This document shows, one piece after another, positions 1 through 9,118 of a stretch of DNA of 34,065 nucleotides. Each line of letters begins with the position of its first letter. Positions within the stretch are counted from its first letter, which is position 1. Both the position numbers and the translations under genes were made by a program. Under the pieces are notes generated by a model, which did no database searches, was not told the origin of the DNA, and worked only from the letters and a program-made list of their open reading frames with translations. The DNA lies in the NCBI GenBank assembly GCA_025201845.1, contig MU604079.1, positions 1 through 34,065 of the forward strand, read 5' to 3'. This stretch comes from Martensiomyces pterosporus (lineage: Eukaryota; Kickxellomycota; Kickxellomycetes; Kickxellales; Kickxellaceae).

Positions 1-976
1 GCTGCCTCCTGTCCTTTCGCGCATGCCACAGCCTCAGATGTCTGCCCTGCTTGCCATCCAACATGGTCCAAACCAATGCCTGGAGACAATCCACACGTGC
101 GCAGACACACAAAACCACTCATGAAAGCAAGCAGCCGACATTGGTCCGCTGCCATCCCACTTGCTCAGGCACAGTATTCGGGTGTAGATGCATGTGCTTG
201 TCAGCAAAGCGTAGCAAAGAACCGCCTGTCTCTGTCGCTGGTATTCCTCGATGCGGGGGTCCACTGGTGCTGTGCCATTGCTTTCTCAAAACAGCTCTTT
301 TCTCCCCTGTCTGTTCTTTCCTATTCCGCATCTATGAAATGGACACCAGCAGATGCAGTCGCCTTGTGGTGGTCTTGCGGGCTTTTGCTGGCAGTCTGCA
401 TGTCCCTGCCACATGGAACTGCTGTGTGCAGGGCATCCAGATCCCGACAGTTTGCATCAGGGAGGCATCAGTTTGCCTCTAGCCTTGCTGCCTGGGCGTG
501 GCACTCTGCACTTGTGTGCTCATGCCTGTACCTGACAAATAACCACGCAACAAAGGCAACACTTCAACAAAGCGAATGGCGCAGTGTCTCCTGTGCAAAC
601 GCAGCTTTCCTGCAAATGAAGGACAGTGCACTGACACCTTGCGCATTGCCCTTGAGCTGGCCGAGTGTCTGTGCTCAGCTTCTCTGCTGTAAACTGCAAG
701 CTCTCATCCATCGCCACGCGCAGTTTTGGCTGTCTCACCCCCCCCCCATACTGCCATGCGTGTGGCTGGTAAAACCGTGATGCTTGGCTGTGACCATGTC
801 ATGCTTGATGGGAACGCTGGAAAGGTGTGCTGAACAATAGAAAGTTGCCGCACAACAAGCCAAACAGGAGCACCATCTTAAGAAGGGCTGTGCCCCGGCA
901 GGCATGGTCGCACCTTTGCCGTGCATACAGGATGCAGCTGCACTTGTTGCCAGTGTCCATTCGGACTGTGATTTGC

Positions 977-1020
977 CCTCACTCGATTTGACAGTTGCAC
1001 AGGGTCCAACACACACTCCT
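977..1020 (-). repeat. Left copy of 44-bp exact inverted repeat
   Basis: This segment is the exact reverse complement of 34022-34065, the last 44 bases of the window. On the plus strand it begins CCTCACTCGATTTG and ends CACACTCCT. Identity stops sharply at 1020/1021: the next bases do not match the sequence before 34022. The repeat must continue leftward (below 977) in this copy and beyond the window in the other, so its full length is unknown. Confidence 0.93.
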
Positions 1021-1104
1021 TGTCAGTATATACGATCAATTCAGTGAATGCTGGTACCATCAATCTGTCAGCAAACCTTGCGAAACCCAAATGAGCATGT
1101 GGCC

Positions 1105-1112
1105 TATATAAA
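1105..1112 (+). promoter_or_regulatory. TATA-like box with no recognised gene
   Basis: A perfect TATATAAA lies 85 bp inside the boundary of the left repeat copy. A consensus 5' splice-site hexamer, GTAAGT, follows at about 1118. The first downstream ATG opens only 37 codons. It could drive a short or non-coding transcript, or be chance in AT-rich DNA. Confidence 0.25.
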
Positions 1113-1550
1113 GACTGGAGTAAGTACGAGGGGATGGATAGCAAGAGAGACCGGGTGTGCCTCCTACCCAGCAGGAGTGGGTGTGCATTTATGGTTGGAC
1201 GAAAGATAGTACAGCCAAACAAACAGCTTCCTCATAGACGGGGTTGATAGGGTGCTATGTGTTGATGTGGCTAGAGATTGTTTATTTCTAATTCAAGTTC
1301 AAAGTGCATCAATAGAGAAGGGTTGGGGCTGGGTGTCTGACCATGCTCAAAGCAAGTTTCCTGCTACCATTCCAGCATGCCTTCCTTAGCAAGCTCATTT
1401 TAAGTATAATGTCAGTCGATATACATGGATGCGTTAACTACGCCTGAAATAATGTGATGTGGTATGGTGTGGTGTGCTGAAAGTGAGGCTGTATTTTCCA
1501 GCTAGTAAAGATTATTATGATGGTTGCTAATTTGACATTTCACAAATAAA

Positions 1551-1922
1551 CTATCCGAGGAGTACTACAGCATTTTGTTGCTGACCAAGCAGCATCGACC
1601 ATTGAAGATCTTGTTTTCTAAAATCGGCGATTAACCAGGGAACATCCAACTCGTGGTTTTCCAAATACGTTGGCACCTGCTGCTCAACATATTTAGAAAG
1701 AGGGGTTGGAAACATGCTGTTACTGCAGTTGGGAATAGCAAAAAACGATGGTGAGCTTCTCAAGGTCCCACACATGTTGCAGGGGCTGAATAGAAGGGGG
1801 AGCATAAAAGCGTGTATGGGCGGCAGTAGCAGCGGCAGGCCGCTATTTACCTGTATACTGCTGGCAGACAGTATGCTAGTATCATAATAAATATACAAGA
1901 GAGCCTCCTTGTGTGAAGGCAA
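1551..1922 (-). other. Doubtful 123-codon open frame
   Basis: This frame is listed because its last 55 codons read like protein: a hydrophilic stretch with well-spaced aromatic and charged residues (…YVEQQVPTYLENHELDVPW…). The first half is hydrophobic and low in charge, like translated UTR or intron. A CAG/GTAAAT donor-like site lies near 1850 on the minus strand, so it could be a last exon. No family is recognised and no promoter is obvious. Most likely it is chance or a gene remnant. Confidence 0.15.
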
Positions 1923-2181
1923 CCGATGGTGAATGTGCGTGCAAGCACCACGAGTGCTGTTTTAAATAGCAAAACGGTGGAGCTTTTTGGGCAGTCAACC
2001 ACGTTGCATTCTCAGGTAAAATAGCGCATATTTGCAAAGCAAGGGGTTGGTTTTTTGTTTATGTTATTTATTTACTTTGGAATCCGCACACGCTCTGGTG
2101 AGACACCTAAACGTTTGTTATTATCATAACAAGAAAAATGAGGAAGCTAGGATACAGGCGACAAACATATTTCAGGGCGTG

Positions 2182-2188
2182 TATATAT
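2182..2188 (+). promoter_or_regulatory. TATA box of forkhead gene
   Basis: TATATAT lies about 180 bp before the forkhead ATG and is followed by a pyrimidine-rich tract (2187-2220), a usual layout for a fungal initiator region. The spacing resembles the TATA-like boxes of other genes in this window. Confidence 0.5.
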
Positions 2189-2248
2189 CTCTTGTTCGCT
2201 TCTCTGCTTCTGCTTCTTACAAAAAGGAAACAGGTTGGTTGCTTGCAA

Positions 2249-2266
2249 ATGCATCTCATTCCCTGA
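2249..2266 (+). other. Possible five-codon uORF in forkhead leader
   Basis: An ATG at 2249 opens Met-His-Leu-Ile-Pro-stop, ending 99 bp before the main ATG. If transcription starts shortly after the TATA box at 2182, ribosomes would meet this upstream ORF first, which could lower or condition translation of the forkhead factor. The transcript start is not known. Confidence 0.3.
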
Positions 2267-2365
2267 GCCTCCCCGCCTTTCGTCTCTTTACTTGCACTGC
2301 AATTCCAGTACACCTACTCTCATATCTGTGTTTCATCGGTATTTGGCATCACCAAAGTGCTTATT

Positions 2366-3733
2366 ATGAGTAATTTGGGCATTGTGTCGCTGCAAAAGAA
2401 AAAGCTTGGTGATCTAGTACTAGCAACCGACAAAAGCACTCAGGGTCCATCTCAATCACTCGCTGAGCAGCCGATGAATTCTGCCCCGGGGCTGGCCAAA
2501 AAGCGGCGGCGGCCACCGTACTCGTACACCGCGCTAATCGGACAAGCCATCTTGGCATCGGAAACAAAGCAGCTGACGTTGCGAGAGATCTACGAGAGCA
2601 TCAACGACATGTATCCGCAGATATGCCAAGGCCCAGATGTTGGGTGGCAAAACACAATCCGACACAACCTCAGCTTGAACCAGTGCTTCAAACGCATCCC
2701 TCGCCATCAGCTACCGCCCAATTTGAGTTCAAAACTGCGCGGCAAGGGCAGCTACTGGACCGTCGATATTGAGCTTATGGATCCTAACACCAGAAAGAGG
2801 CTGGAGGAGGCTGTTGCTTCGGATCCTGCGTCCAGAGCACACCAAGGCGGCGATTTCAGCAACCCTGCAGTTGCCAAAAGAGCCAGATACTCACATACGT
2901 CCGAAGACCCAAGTTCGTACAAGCTATATCCGGAAATTCCAGCAAACACAGCTGCTGCGGGAGCTGCCAATTTGCGCTTATCCGACATGGGTCGGCTGAA
3001 TTTTTCGCCGCAGCACAATCATCTGCACCCATTCTACATGGAGAGGGATGTGCAGTACGTCAGCCCCGTAGTGCAGTCTCCATCGCCGTATTTCCAGGGC
3101 TCTATCAGCTCTCCAATCGTCGTATCGACACCACCACTGAAGCAGGTGCAGGAGCCAGTCCCCACAGGGCGCATACACGACACGGGCGTCGAGTTACCGC
3201 CACTCCTCCCTTTGCTCTCATCGGCTCAGCAGCAATGTGCGCTGCCAAGGACAAGCCACATCAGGTGCAGCTCGGAGCGAGTAAACAGCAGCAGCCTTAG
3301 ACGGGTGGGCAAAGGCCACAGAAGCAAGTTCAGGGAAATACCCATGCCTCACAAAACGCCGTCATCGCCTGCTGATTCTTGGGATAATTTGCATGAACTT
3401 TGCTCGTTTGGCGGCAATAACCATTCATCCGCGATACCCTCCCCACTTCCGCAATATTCATTTGGAGCTAATGTGTCATGCACGCGGTCAACTGCAGCGC
3501 CGCCATCACGCCAAGATGGTGGGAGCAGCAGACTGTGCAGCAGAAATTGCGATTCGTTTGAACGTCAGCACCCGCACACATCGCTTCTGTCGTCCTCTGA
3601 ATCGTATCCGCCTTCATCGTGCTCTCTGTCGCCCGCATCTACGGTTTTGCCATACAGCGAGGGAACCGCTTCAAATGGGCCTGATTACGAGCACGAATCT
3701 GACAAATTGTCAATCAACCATCTTTTAAACTAG
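2366..3733 (+). CDS. Forkhead (winged-helix) transcription factor
   Basis: Encodes 455 residues. A complete forkhead DNA-binding domain occupies about residues 50-140. It opens with the diagnostic RPPYSYTALIGQAI, has a recognition helix at about 94-111 containing WQNTIRHNLSLNQCF, and ends with the wing motif KGSYWTVD. A basic KKRRR cluster just before the domain can serve as a nuclear signal. The remaining 300 residues are Ser/Pro-rich and apparently disordered, without an FHA domain, which separates it from Fkh1/Fkh2-type factors. The protein should bind forkhead sites and regulate transcription in the nucleus; its targets cannot be read from sequence. The first ATG at 2366 is chosen; the frame stays open a little upstream but without an earlier ATG. 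No intron is needed. Confidence 0.93.
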   Translation: MSNLGIVSLQKKKLGDLVLATDKSTQGPSQSLAEQPMNSAPGLAKKRRRPPYSYTALIGQAILASETKQLTLREIYESINDMYPQICQGPDVGWQNTIRHNLSLNQCFKRIPRHQLPPNLSSKLRGKGSYWTVDIELMDPNTRKRLEEAVASDPASRAHQGGDFSNPAVAKRARYSHTSEDPSSYKLYPEIPANTAAAGAANLRLSDMGRLNFSPQHNHLHPFYMERDVQYVSPVVQSPSPYFQGSISSPIVVSTPPLKQVQEPVPTGRIHDTGVELPPLLPLLSSAQQQCALPRTSHIRCSSERVNSSSLRRVGKGHRSKFREIPMPHKTPSSPADSWDNLHELCSFGGNNHSSAIPSPLPQYSFGANVSCTRSTAAPPSRQDGGSSRLCSRNCDSFERQHPHTSLLSSSESYPPSSCSLSPASTVLPYSEGTASNGPDYEHESDKLSINHLLN

Positions 3734-3953
3734 AAGAAACCTGCTAGCCTTGCTCTCGCACTGCTCAGCAGACGACCCTCATGCTTATATTACTAATCAA
3801 ACATGTTCCATTTAAACATAATATCTCATATGGTGCAAATTGTTTATTCATTGGGTTTATCAGTAAAACGATATTAACAATAGAGAGCTTTACATAGAGA
3901 TTCGCAAACGCGCATGTACAGCGCAGCTATGTGCGTGGTGAAGGTGTGCTGCT

Positions 3954-4181
3954 CTACCTCAACAGAGCAGATGTAACGCGGGCTTCATAGTTGGGTTTGT
4001 ACTGCGCAGGCGACTTCCTTTCTTTGGCAGAGTCCGCAGCAAGATCAAGCGTCATGGATGAGCGGCGAGACAGGGTGACCTCGAGTTCAGTGCCCTTGGA
4101 CGATGATCCCGAAGAGGGCTTGAATAGTCTCTTGAACTTGGAAGAGAGCTTGGAGGAGCTGGTAGAAGCGCCAGAGTTCAT
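3954..4181 (-). CDS. Possible 75-residue Ser/Lys-rich protein
   Basis: The open frame extends upstream, but the first ATG after a TATA-like box (4343-4349) is at 4181, giving 75 residues. The product is Ser- and Lys-rich, with a KFKRLFK basic patch near residues 16-22, an RRSS site that fits the basophilic kinase consensus, and a charged tail (KERKSPAQYKPNYEARV). It has no membrane segment or recognised domain. The upstream part of the frame is rich in Cys, Leu and His and reads like translated promoter. It converges with the forkhead gene, 220 bp away. Short length leaves real doubt, and it could be a chance ORF. Function unknown. Confidence 0.45.
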   Translation of the reverse strand: MNSGASTSSSKLSSKFKRLFKPSSGSSSKGTELEVTLSRRSSMTLDLAADSAKERKSPAQYKPNYEARVTSALLR

Positions 4182-4342
4182 TGTGACAGGATCAGCTATG
4201 CGAGTGTGTGTAAGAGGAGAAGAGAGCAGAGAAGAGTCTTGTTGGACCTGTAATGCGCAAACAAAGTGCTTTGAAGGTAAACAACGCTGGGTATGTAGTG
4301 ATGTAGTGTAGGGCAAGAACAGCTGGAGGAAAACTGACTCCA

Positions 4343-4349
4343 TTTTATA
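4343..4349 (-). promoter_or_regulatory. TATA box upstream of 75-residue ORF
   Basis: TATAAAA on the minus strand, 162 bp before the ATG at 4181, followed by a CT-rich leader. The same arrangement stands before the genes starting at 6604 and 18155, which supports a real transcription unit here. Confidence 0.4.
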
Positions 4350-4467
4350 CCACAGCCAGCACCTGGCAGTAACAATACAGACAGCGAGATGTGTGATTTT
4401 GTGTGCAAAAGACAGCGCCAATTTTCATAGGAGCGCAGATTCAAAAAAGGACAGCACGAATGCCAAT

Positions 4468-4469
<2 letters not shown>

Positions 4470-4513
<44 letters not shown>
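4470..4513. repeat. (TG)22 microsatellite
   Basis: Twenty-two uninterrupted TG units. It lies about 290 bp upstream of the ATG at 4181 and beyond its TATA box. Alternating purine-pyrimidine tracts of this length can form Z-DNA and vary in length between strains. Confidence 0.97.
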
Positions 4514-4514
<1 letters not shown>

Positions 4515-5557
4515 ATGTTTGCCAGTTTCTGTATTTGCTGGAAACAAAAAATATCTGGCAGTCCTGCATCATACGAGTTTTGTTCCAGTACATGAGAAGA
4601 GTCACAGCCAAGCTTGCGGACAAATGTCGGGCGGTCATTCCATACGGCAAATGTGATATTCCGAACAACCAGAACCCGGGTTAGAAAACTCCAACATACG
4701 CAGTATACAGCACAGAATGCATTTTGTCTGCGGTACAGGGATCAATGCATGCAAGCGCGTGGCATCTGCACTCGCCCACCAAAAAAATGTGAATGAAAAT
4801 CGTTTGTCCGCAGCACCTTGTTTTTCGTTTGCTGACAAAGATATCCACGGTACAAGGTTGTTCCTGAGTTCGAAAGCGTGTGCCCGAAATGGCACCGCAG
4901 CTGGCACGAAAGTATTCTCCATCCAACTTATTTCGCGCTGAGATAGCGCGTTGATTTGGGTGATTCATTTGTCAGCCAAACCGGATTACTCTTGGAGGGT
5001 TATCATACACGATTTGATCTTCACCTATTCCTTTGCACAAAAAAGGATGTGGGCTGCACCCAGGCTCGTTTAAAGTCCGGTTTTTCACAGGGATGGGGAG
5101 GGGTGCTCTGGGCAGATCCCCAGCTCCGTTGTACACACAGCAGACAAGCTGCCAGGCCAAAAATAGTGGCTGCTGACTAACACGCTGAATGTGACTGACA
5201 AGTCCAGGCGGGGGAAGCTGGTAGAATGCTTGCCCTGTGTCAGAACCAACAAACACACTCCATCTGATATGGTCGTCTCTGCCGTCAGTATATGCGAGCG
5301 TTCTGGAAAAGTTCTTGGAATTGTGGAACCATACGCGGCCCTCATGCGAGCAGAGCGCTGTTTTCTTGGTTCAGCGCATTTCGGGTAACCGCAGCAACAG
5401 CGTTGCCAACAGAATATGAATATGCACATGCGAATACAATTTTTAGGCCCATGAACTCACTTTTGTGCTGACAAACACGCTGGGCTAGTTTATTATCTGC
5501 AGCATGTAATTTAATATCAACAAGAGAAACGCAAGTTCCCCTAGAATGCAACTGCGA

Positions 5558-6604
5558 TTAAGCTGGCGGCAGTGGGCACGGGTCTGTCGTTCTGATGTCG
5601 TTCGCATAGGACATTCTGAACCTCCGCGTTTCCACGACCACCTGCGAGTTCTCAAACACCGGGTCCTCGAGCCGCTTCATGCACTGATAGAACGCTGTGT
5701 CGAGCAACTCCCTTCTAATCCTCAGCCTGGATTCTGCATCCAGGTGTGCCTCTACAAGGGTGTTCACCAGAACCAACGCGCTAGTGACCAGTTTCTCAGC
5801 TTCCCCGCATGCATCGATGGGGATGTATCGACTTTGAGGCGCCCGAGAAGATTCGTTGCGCATGTTGCGTGCGCAGTTGGCAGCCCTAGAATGTGCTGCT
5901 TCCATCGAGAACGCATACGTAGCGTTGGCCAGTGTGTCAAAGCGGCTGCGGAGCCTCAGCGCCGCCTGCGTGCGCGTGAATGCATCCAGAACCGCGTATG
6001 TTCCTGTGTCAGACTCCCACCTGTTGCCATCCACACTCGGCCGCTTGGCTGAGTGCCTGGTGCACAGCTTCGATAGGACGCGGAACGCAGAGGTTTGCAA
6101 AGCGGGGCTTTCGGCGAAACTTATCGACAGGGCAAGGCTTGCTGGGATGGAGGTTTGCGCGACTGCTGCAATTCCTACGCCCATTGTGGCTAAGTGCGAT
6201 GTGCATCGGATGGCCTCACTAATGGCCACTTCGGGGATGGCTGCATATTTGGCAAACTGTGCGTCGGCAGTTGCCTGGTGCTTCGTGCCATTAATGATTT
6301 GTGCGTCTGCCTGGGAGGCTCTTGCGCAAACCCAGCAGAAGAGAATGTGCTCGAGGACCTCGATCGCATTGGTTTCGCTCGCAGGGTGGCTGAGTGCGCT
6401 GTTCAGTGGCGATTCGAGGTGTCGCCGCAGTTCTGTTAGTGATTGGGTTAGTGTGTGGGTGTTGATGGGTGTGGAGTACAGCGTGCTGCTCACTTCGTTG
6501 ACTAGGACCTGGGTGTGATAAGTCCGTAGGCTGTCCAGTTGGAGAGTGGGCTGGATATGCTTGTGGTATTGATTCTTGGATGCAGAGCTAATGTTGTTCA
6601 TCAT
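5558..6604 (-). CDS. Uncharacterised Ala-rich helical protein
   Basis: Encodes 348 residues from the ATG at 6604, the first ATG after a TATA-like box at 6800-6806. The frame stays open to 6721 but without an earlier ATG, and that extension is a CA-repeat leader. The protein is Ala-, Ser- and Arg-rich and probably mostly helical from about residue 55 to 330 (for example the Ala-rich stretch 110-180 and the heptad-like 205-240). It has no clear signal peptide, membrane segment or catalytic motif. A long frame also exists on the opposite strand (5856-6518), but its Cys/Trp-rich product is less protein-like. I do not recognise the family. It may be a lineage-specific protein. Confidence 0.6.
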   Translation of the reverse strand: MMNNISSASKNQYHKHIQPTLQLDSLRTYHTQVLVNEVSSTLYSTPINTHTLTQSLTELRRHLESPLNSALSHPASETNAIEVLEHILFCWVCARASQADAQIINGTKHQATADAQFAKYAAIPEVAISEAIRCTSHLATMGVGIAAVAQTSIPASLALSISFAESPALQTSAFRVLSKLCTRHSAKRPSVDGNRWESDTGTYAVLDAFTRTQAALRLRSRFDTLANATYAFSMEAAHSRAANCARNMRNESSRAPQSRYIPIDACGEAEKLVTSALVLVNTLVEAHLDAESRLRIRRELLDTAFYQCMKRLEDPVFENSQVVVETRRFRMSYANDIRTTDPCPLPPA

Positions 6605-7616
6605 ATCGTATCGTGAAAAGGAGGAGGGATAGCAGGTGTTGTCGTACTGTGTAGAATCAGGAAAGGGAGAGCAATGGCTAAAGAGAGGAAGGGAGTGACA
6701 GGCACACACACACACAAACACAAGGTGAGAATGAACTAATGGAAGAAAATATGTAGCAGATTAAAAACAGCGACAAGAAGGGGGCCCGTCAATGGCAGTT
6801 TAAATAAGGACGACCACATTCTTTCTCCAGTTGTTCAAACAAGAACACAAGGGCGCCTTGGCAAGCAGTATGTTGGCAGGCAGTGAAATGGGGTCAACAT
6901 GTAGATAGTAATGGCAGTAGTGTGGCAGCTGATCTATTTCCTTTTGTATACGAGATATTTTGCAGCGGTAGTGGGCGAAGCCCCGTACAATGGATACAAA
7001 ATAACAAGGCGGGCGCACTCTATTGCTGTTGCTGTAGACAGGTTGCAGTCCAAGTGGGCATGCGGATCAGTACAAATGGGTCTGAGGGATTAGAATAGTG
7101 GCAGGCCGGAGATCTTAAAGAGTATGCACTAGACTCGATGGCACATCACCGGCAGTTACACCGAGCTCGGTTATGCTGCAACTGCCCGTGGAGTTGTGGG
7201 CATAAAATGGTGCACACTATTCTAACCCACCTGTAGGGTAGGCGGAAGTATAAAACAGCCACCACCCCCCCAAAAAAAAAACAAGAGGCGTGTAATGGTA
7301 AAAGTTCAGATTCTGTACGACACCCCCACTCAGGGCCCCTTCCCTGCACAAAGAGAGCAGGCGGCAAAAGAAGCCGGTGTGCGAAAACACCCCGTGGCAA
7401 GAGCGTGAGAGGGGCAGTACAGTTTGTTTGCAACGACGTTCTCTCTCCTGGATACTTCCTTGATAGAATTAAGGCTGTATTCGCCGTGAGTGGCTCTTCG
7501 AGGGTGGCAATGACGAATAGAACAACCCGAAAAATCTATATCTTGGTCCATTCTGCTGTACTCCATTACATTACATATTATCGAGTGAACAAACAAACAG
7601 CTAGCCTTGACTTCAT
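6605..7616. other. Intergenic: promoter and 3' flank
   Basis: The left 200 bp hold the leader and promoter of the 348-residue gene. The rest is the 3' flank of the mitochondrial carrier gene, with an A-run of ten next to a C-run at about 7265-7281. No open frame of more than 95 codons and no RNA gene are recognised. Confidence 0.5.
6800..6806 (-). promoter_or_regulatory. TATA-like box of the 348-residue gene
   Basis: TATTTAA on the minus strand about 195 bp before the ATG at 6604. No other ATG lies between it and the chosen start, which is the main reason for choosing that start. A CA-rich stretch (6705-6722) lies in the presumed leader. Confidence 0.4.
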
Positions 7617-8534
7617 CTAGACGCCAAGGGTCTTAATTGTCCACTCGTACGCCATGAACGTGGCTGCATTTGCGGGGAAGGCTCTGAGAATGGTGGGTCC
7701 GAATCCACGGAAGAAGATCCGCCAGTTACCGCCACTTGCCTCCTGGAGCAGGGCTCTAACAGCGTCTGGCGTCGTCTTGTACTTGTAGTCCATCTGCATT
7801 CGCGACTTGATAATATCCTGTGGGTACGCCGTAAGCCAGGCGGCGATGCCGGCAAATCCACCCGAAATGAACTGCTCCAGCCCATTGCTCTTTGCGCCAT
7901 CAGCGACGCCCAGGCGGCGATAAACCAGGACGGCCTTCATGCCCTCGTAGAGCCCAAAGTAGCCGTAGAAGCTTGGAATATCTCTAAGAATCGTGATTCC
8001 AAGTCCGCGATACAAGCCAGTCAATCCACGCTCCTTGAACGTCCGGATACCACAGTTTAGCACACCCGTGTAGGGCTTGTGTCCAGGAGCAGCAGCAGAT
8101 CCATACTGGGTCTGCAGCTTGACCTTGAGCAGCTCAACGGGGCAGTTCAAGAATGACATGACGCCTCCGGCCAGTCCTCCGGCAAGTGCCTTTTGGTTAA
8201 GGGTCAGTGGCTCGGAGGAGTTGGACTGGAAAAGACGCAAAATGTACCCGTTGGCTGCAAACACCACTGCGTTGCAGAACCCGATACCCGCCAGGGGCGA
8301 TGTAACGCCCTTGTACAGGCCAGCAGCACCCTCGCCCTTGATGGTTGCACGCAGGCAGTCCATGCTTCCTGAGTAGATGGGCGGGCTAGGCTGGGTCTGC
8401 ATGCGCACCTTGATGGTGTCGAAGGGATGGCCCACAACCACCTGTGCCCAGCCTCCCATGGTGCCGGCGAAAAACTCTCCGAGCGCCTTTGGCACGATTT
8501 CTTGCCTATCGGTCGTCACTGCGACAGTCTCCAT
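7617..8534 (-). CDS. Mitochondrial carrier (SLC25 family)
   Basis: The 305-residue length is normal for the family. Three tandem modules each carry the carrier signature: PFDTIKVRMQ (residues 37-46), PVELLKVKLQ (132-141) and PQDIIKSRMQ (238-247), giving six membrane helices in the inner mitochondrial membrane. The first module (GGWAQVVVGHPFDT) resembles yeast Ymc1. The third (YPQDIIKSRMQMD) and the C-terminal FPANAATFMAYE resemble the carnitine/ornithine carriers and SLC25A45/47/48. Substrate is therefore likely an amino acid, a carnitine ester or a related cation, but it cannot be fixed. The ATG at 8534 is chosen because it gives the standard short N-terminus; the open frame further upstream has no ATG. 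It is divergent from the hydrolase gene. Confidence 0.95.
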   Translation of the reverse strand: METVAVTTDRQEIVPKALGEFFAGTMGGWAQVVVGHPFDTIKVRMQTQPSPPIYSGSMDCLRATIKGEGAAGLYKGVTSPLAGIGFCNAVVFAANGYILRLFQSNSSEPLTLNQKALAGGLAGGVMSFLNCPVELLKVKLQTQYGSAAAPGHKPYTGVLNCGIRTFKERGLTGLYRGLGITILRDIPSFYGYFGLYEGMKAVLVYRRLGVADGAKSNGLEQFISGGFAGIAAWLTAYPQDIIKSRMQMDYKYKTTPDAVRALLQEASGGNWRIFFRGFGPTILRAFPANAATFMAYEWTIKTLGV

Positions 8535-9118
8535 ATCTGTCCTCTCTTTGGGTGATACTCTGCGTGTATCTGGCGATGGCCGGTAGGGTGACTGGGTCTG
8601 CGCAACAAAAGAGCGGACAGCGAGATACAGGAGTGGCGAGATGGTATATGCGTTGAGAGAAGAAGAAAGATAAGCGCCTTTCTCCCACCTCACTCGCCGC
8701 TCTTTTTTTTTTTCGCGGGCGTCTTGGTTTGTTCTTTCTCTTCACCTTTCTTGCTGGCTCTGCTGCAGACAGGCCAAAGCGCATGGCGGAGATCTTGACT
8801 CACATCCTTGGTACGGCGCGAGTCAAAATTTACAATAAATCCGGCACGTGAGCGAGATTAGCAGCGCCAGATCACGGGCCATCCCCGCCACCAACCGCCC
8901 ATACCCAGCCCCTCCATATTCTTGAGAAGCACAGGCACACTGCAGTGCAGAATGGACAGGAAAAACGTAACTGCTTCTCTTTGTTTCCGCTGTTTGCCTA
9001 TTCAAGTGGCTTCTACTTTTTTTTTGCCTCCTATTCTTGGGACACGCCCAGCAAGCGCGTATAGCCCTCTTTCTTTCCCAGTGGCCACACTTATTTTCTG
9101 CTTTGGACTGGACCGGCG
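8535..9118. promoter_or_regulatory. Divergent promoter: carrier / hydrolase
   Basis: These 584 bp separate two genes transcribed away from each other. They hold a poly(T) tract (8702-8713), a TGACTCA palindrome at 8796-8802 (core of the Gcn4/AP-1 bZIP site), a CACGTG E-box at 8845-8850, and a T-rich tract near 9018. Gcn4-type control would suit an amino-acid-related carrier. These are sequence matches only, and 6-7 bp motifs occur by chance. Confidence 0.45.

Larger units (their letters stand above)
1..2365. other. Gene-poor left flank upstream of forkhead gene
   Basis: No gene can be supported in this stretch. An open frame of 234 codons runs on the plus strand from 76 to 780, but its conceptual product is rich in Cys, Trp, His and Ser with no domain, and other frames overlap it, so it looks like chance openness. 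A run of ten C lies at 738-747. The interval carries one copy of a dispersed repeat ending at 1020, an orphan TATA-like box at 1105-1112, and the forkhead promoter at its right end. If 1-1020 is the body of the repeat, its code-like openness could be the remnant of an element. That is inference. Confidence 0.5.
4182..5557. other. Gene-poor interval
   Basis: The left end holds the promoter of the 75-residue ORF and the TG microsatellite. From 4514 to 5557 only short overlapping frames are present (the longest is 114 codons on the minus strand, 5085-5429), with Cys-rich products and no domain. I see no RNA gene. It is the 3' flank of the gene ending at 5558. Confidence 0.5.

Noticed and set aside
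5856..6518. 220-codon plus-strand ORF opposite the 348-residue gene
   Set aside because: Cys/Trp/Ser-rich product, no promoter in the right place. The minus-strand frame is longer and has a TATA-like box and first-ATG logic.
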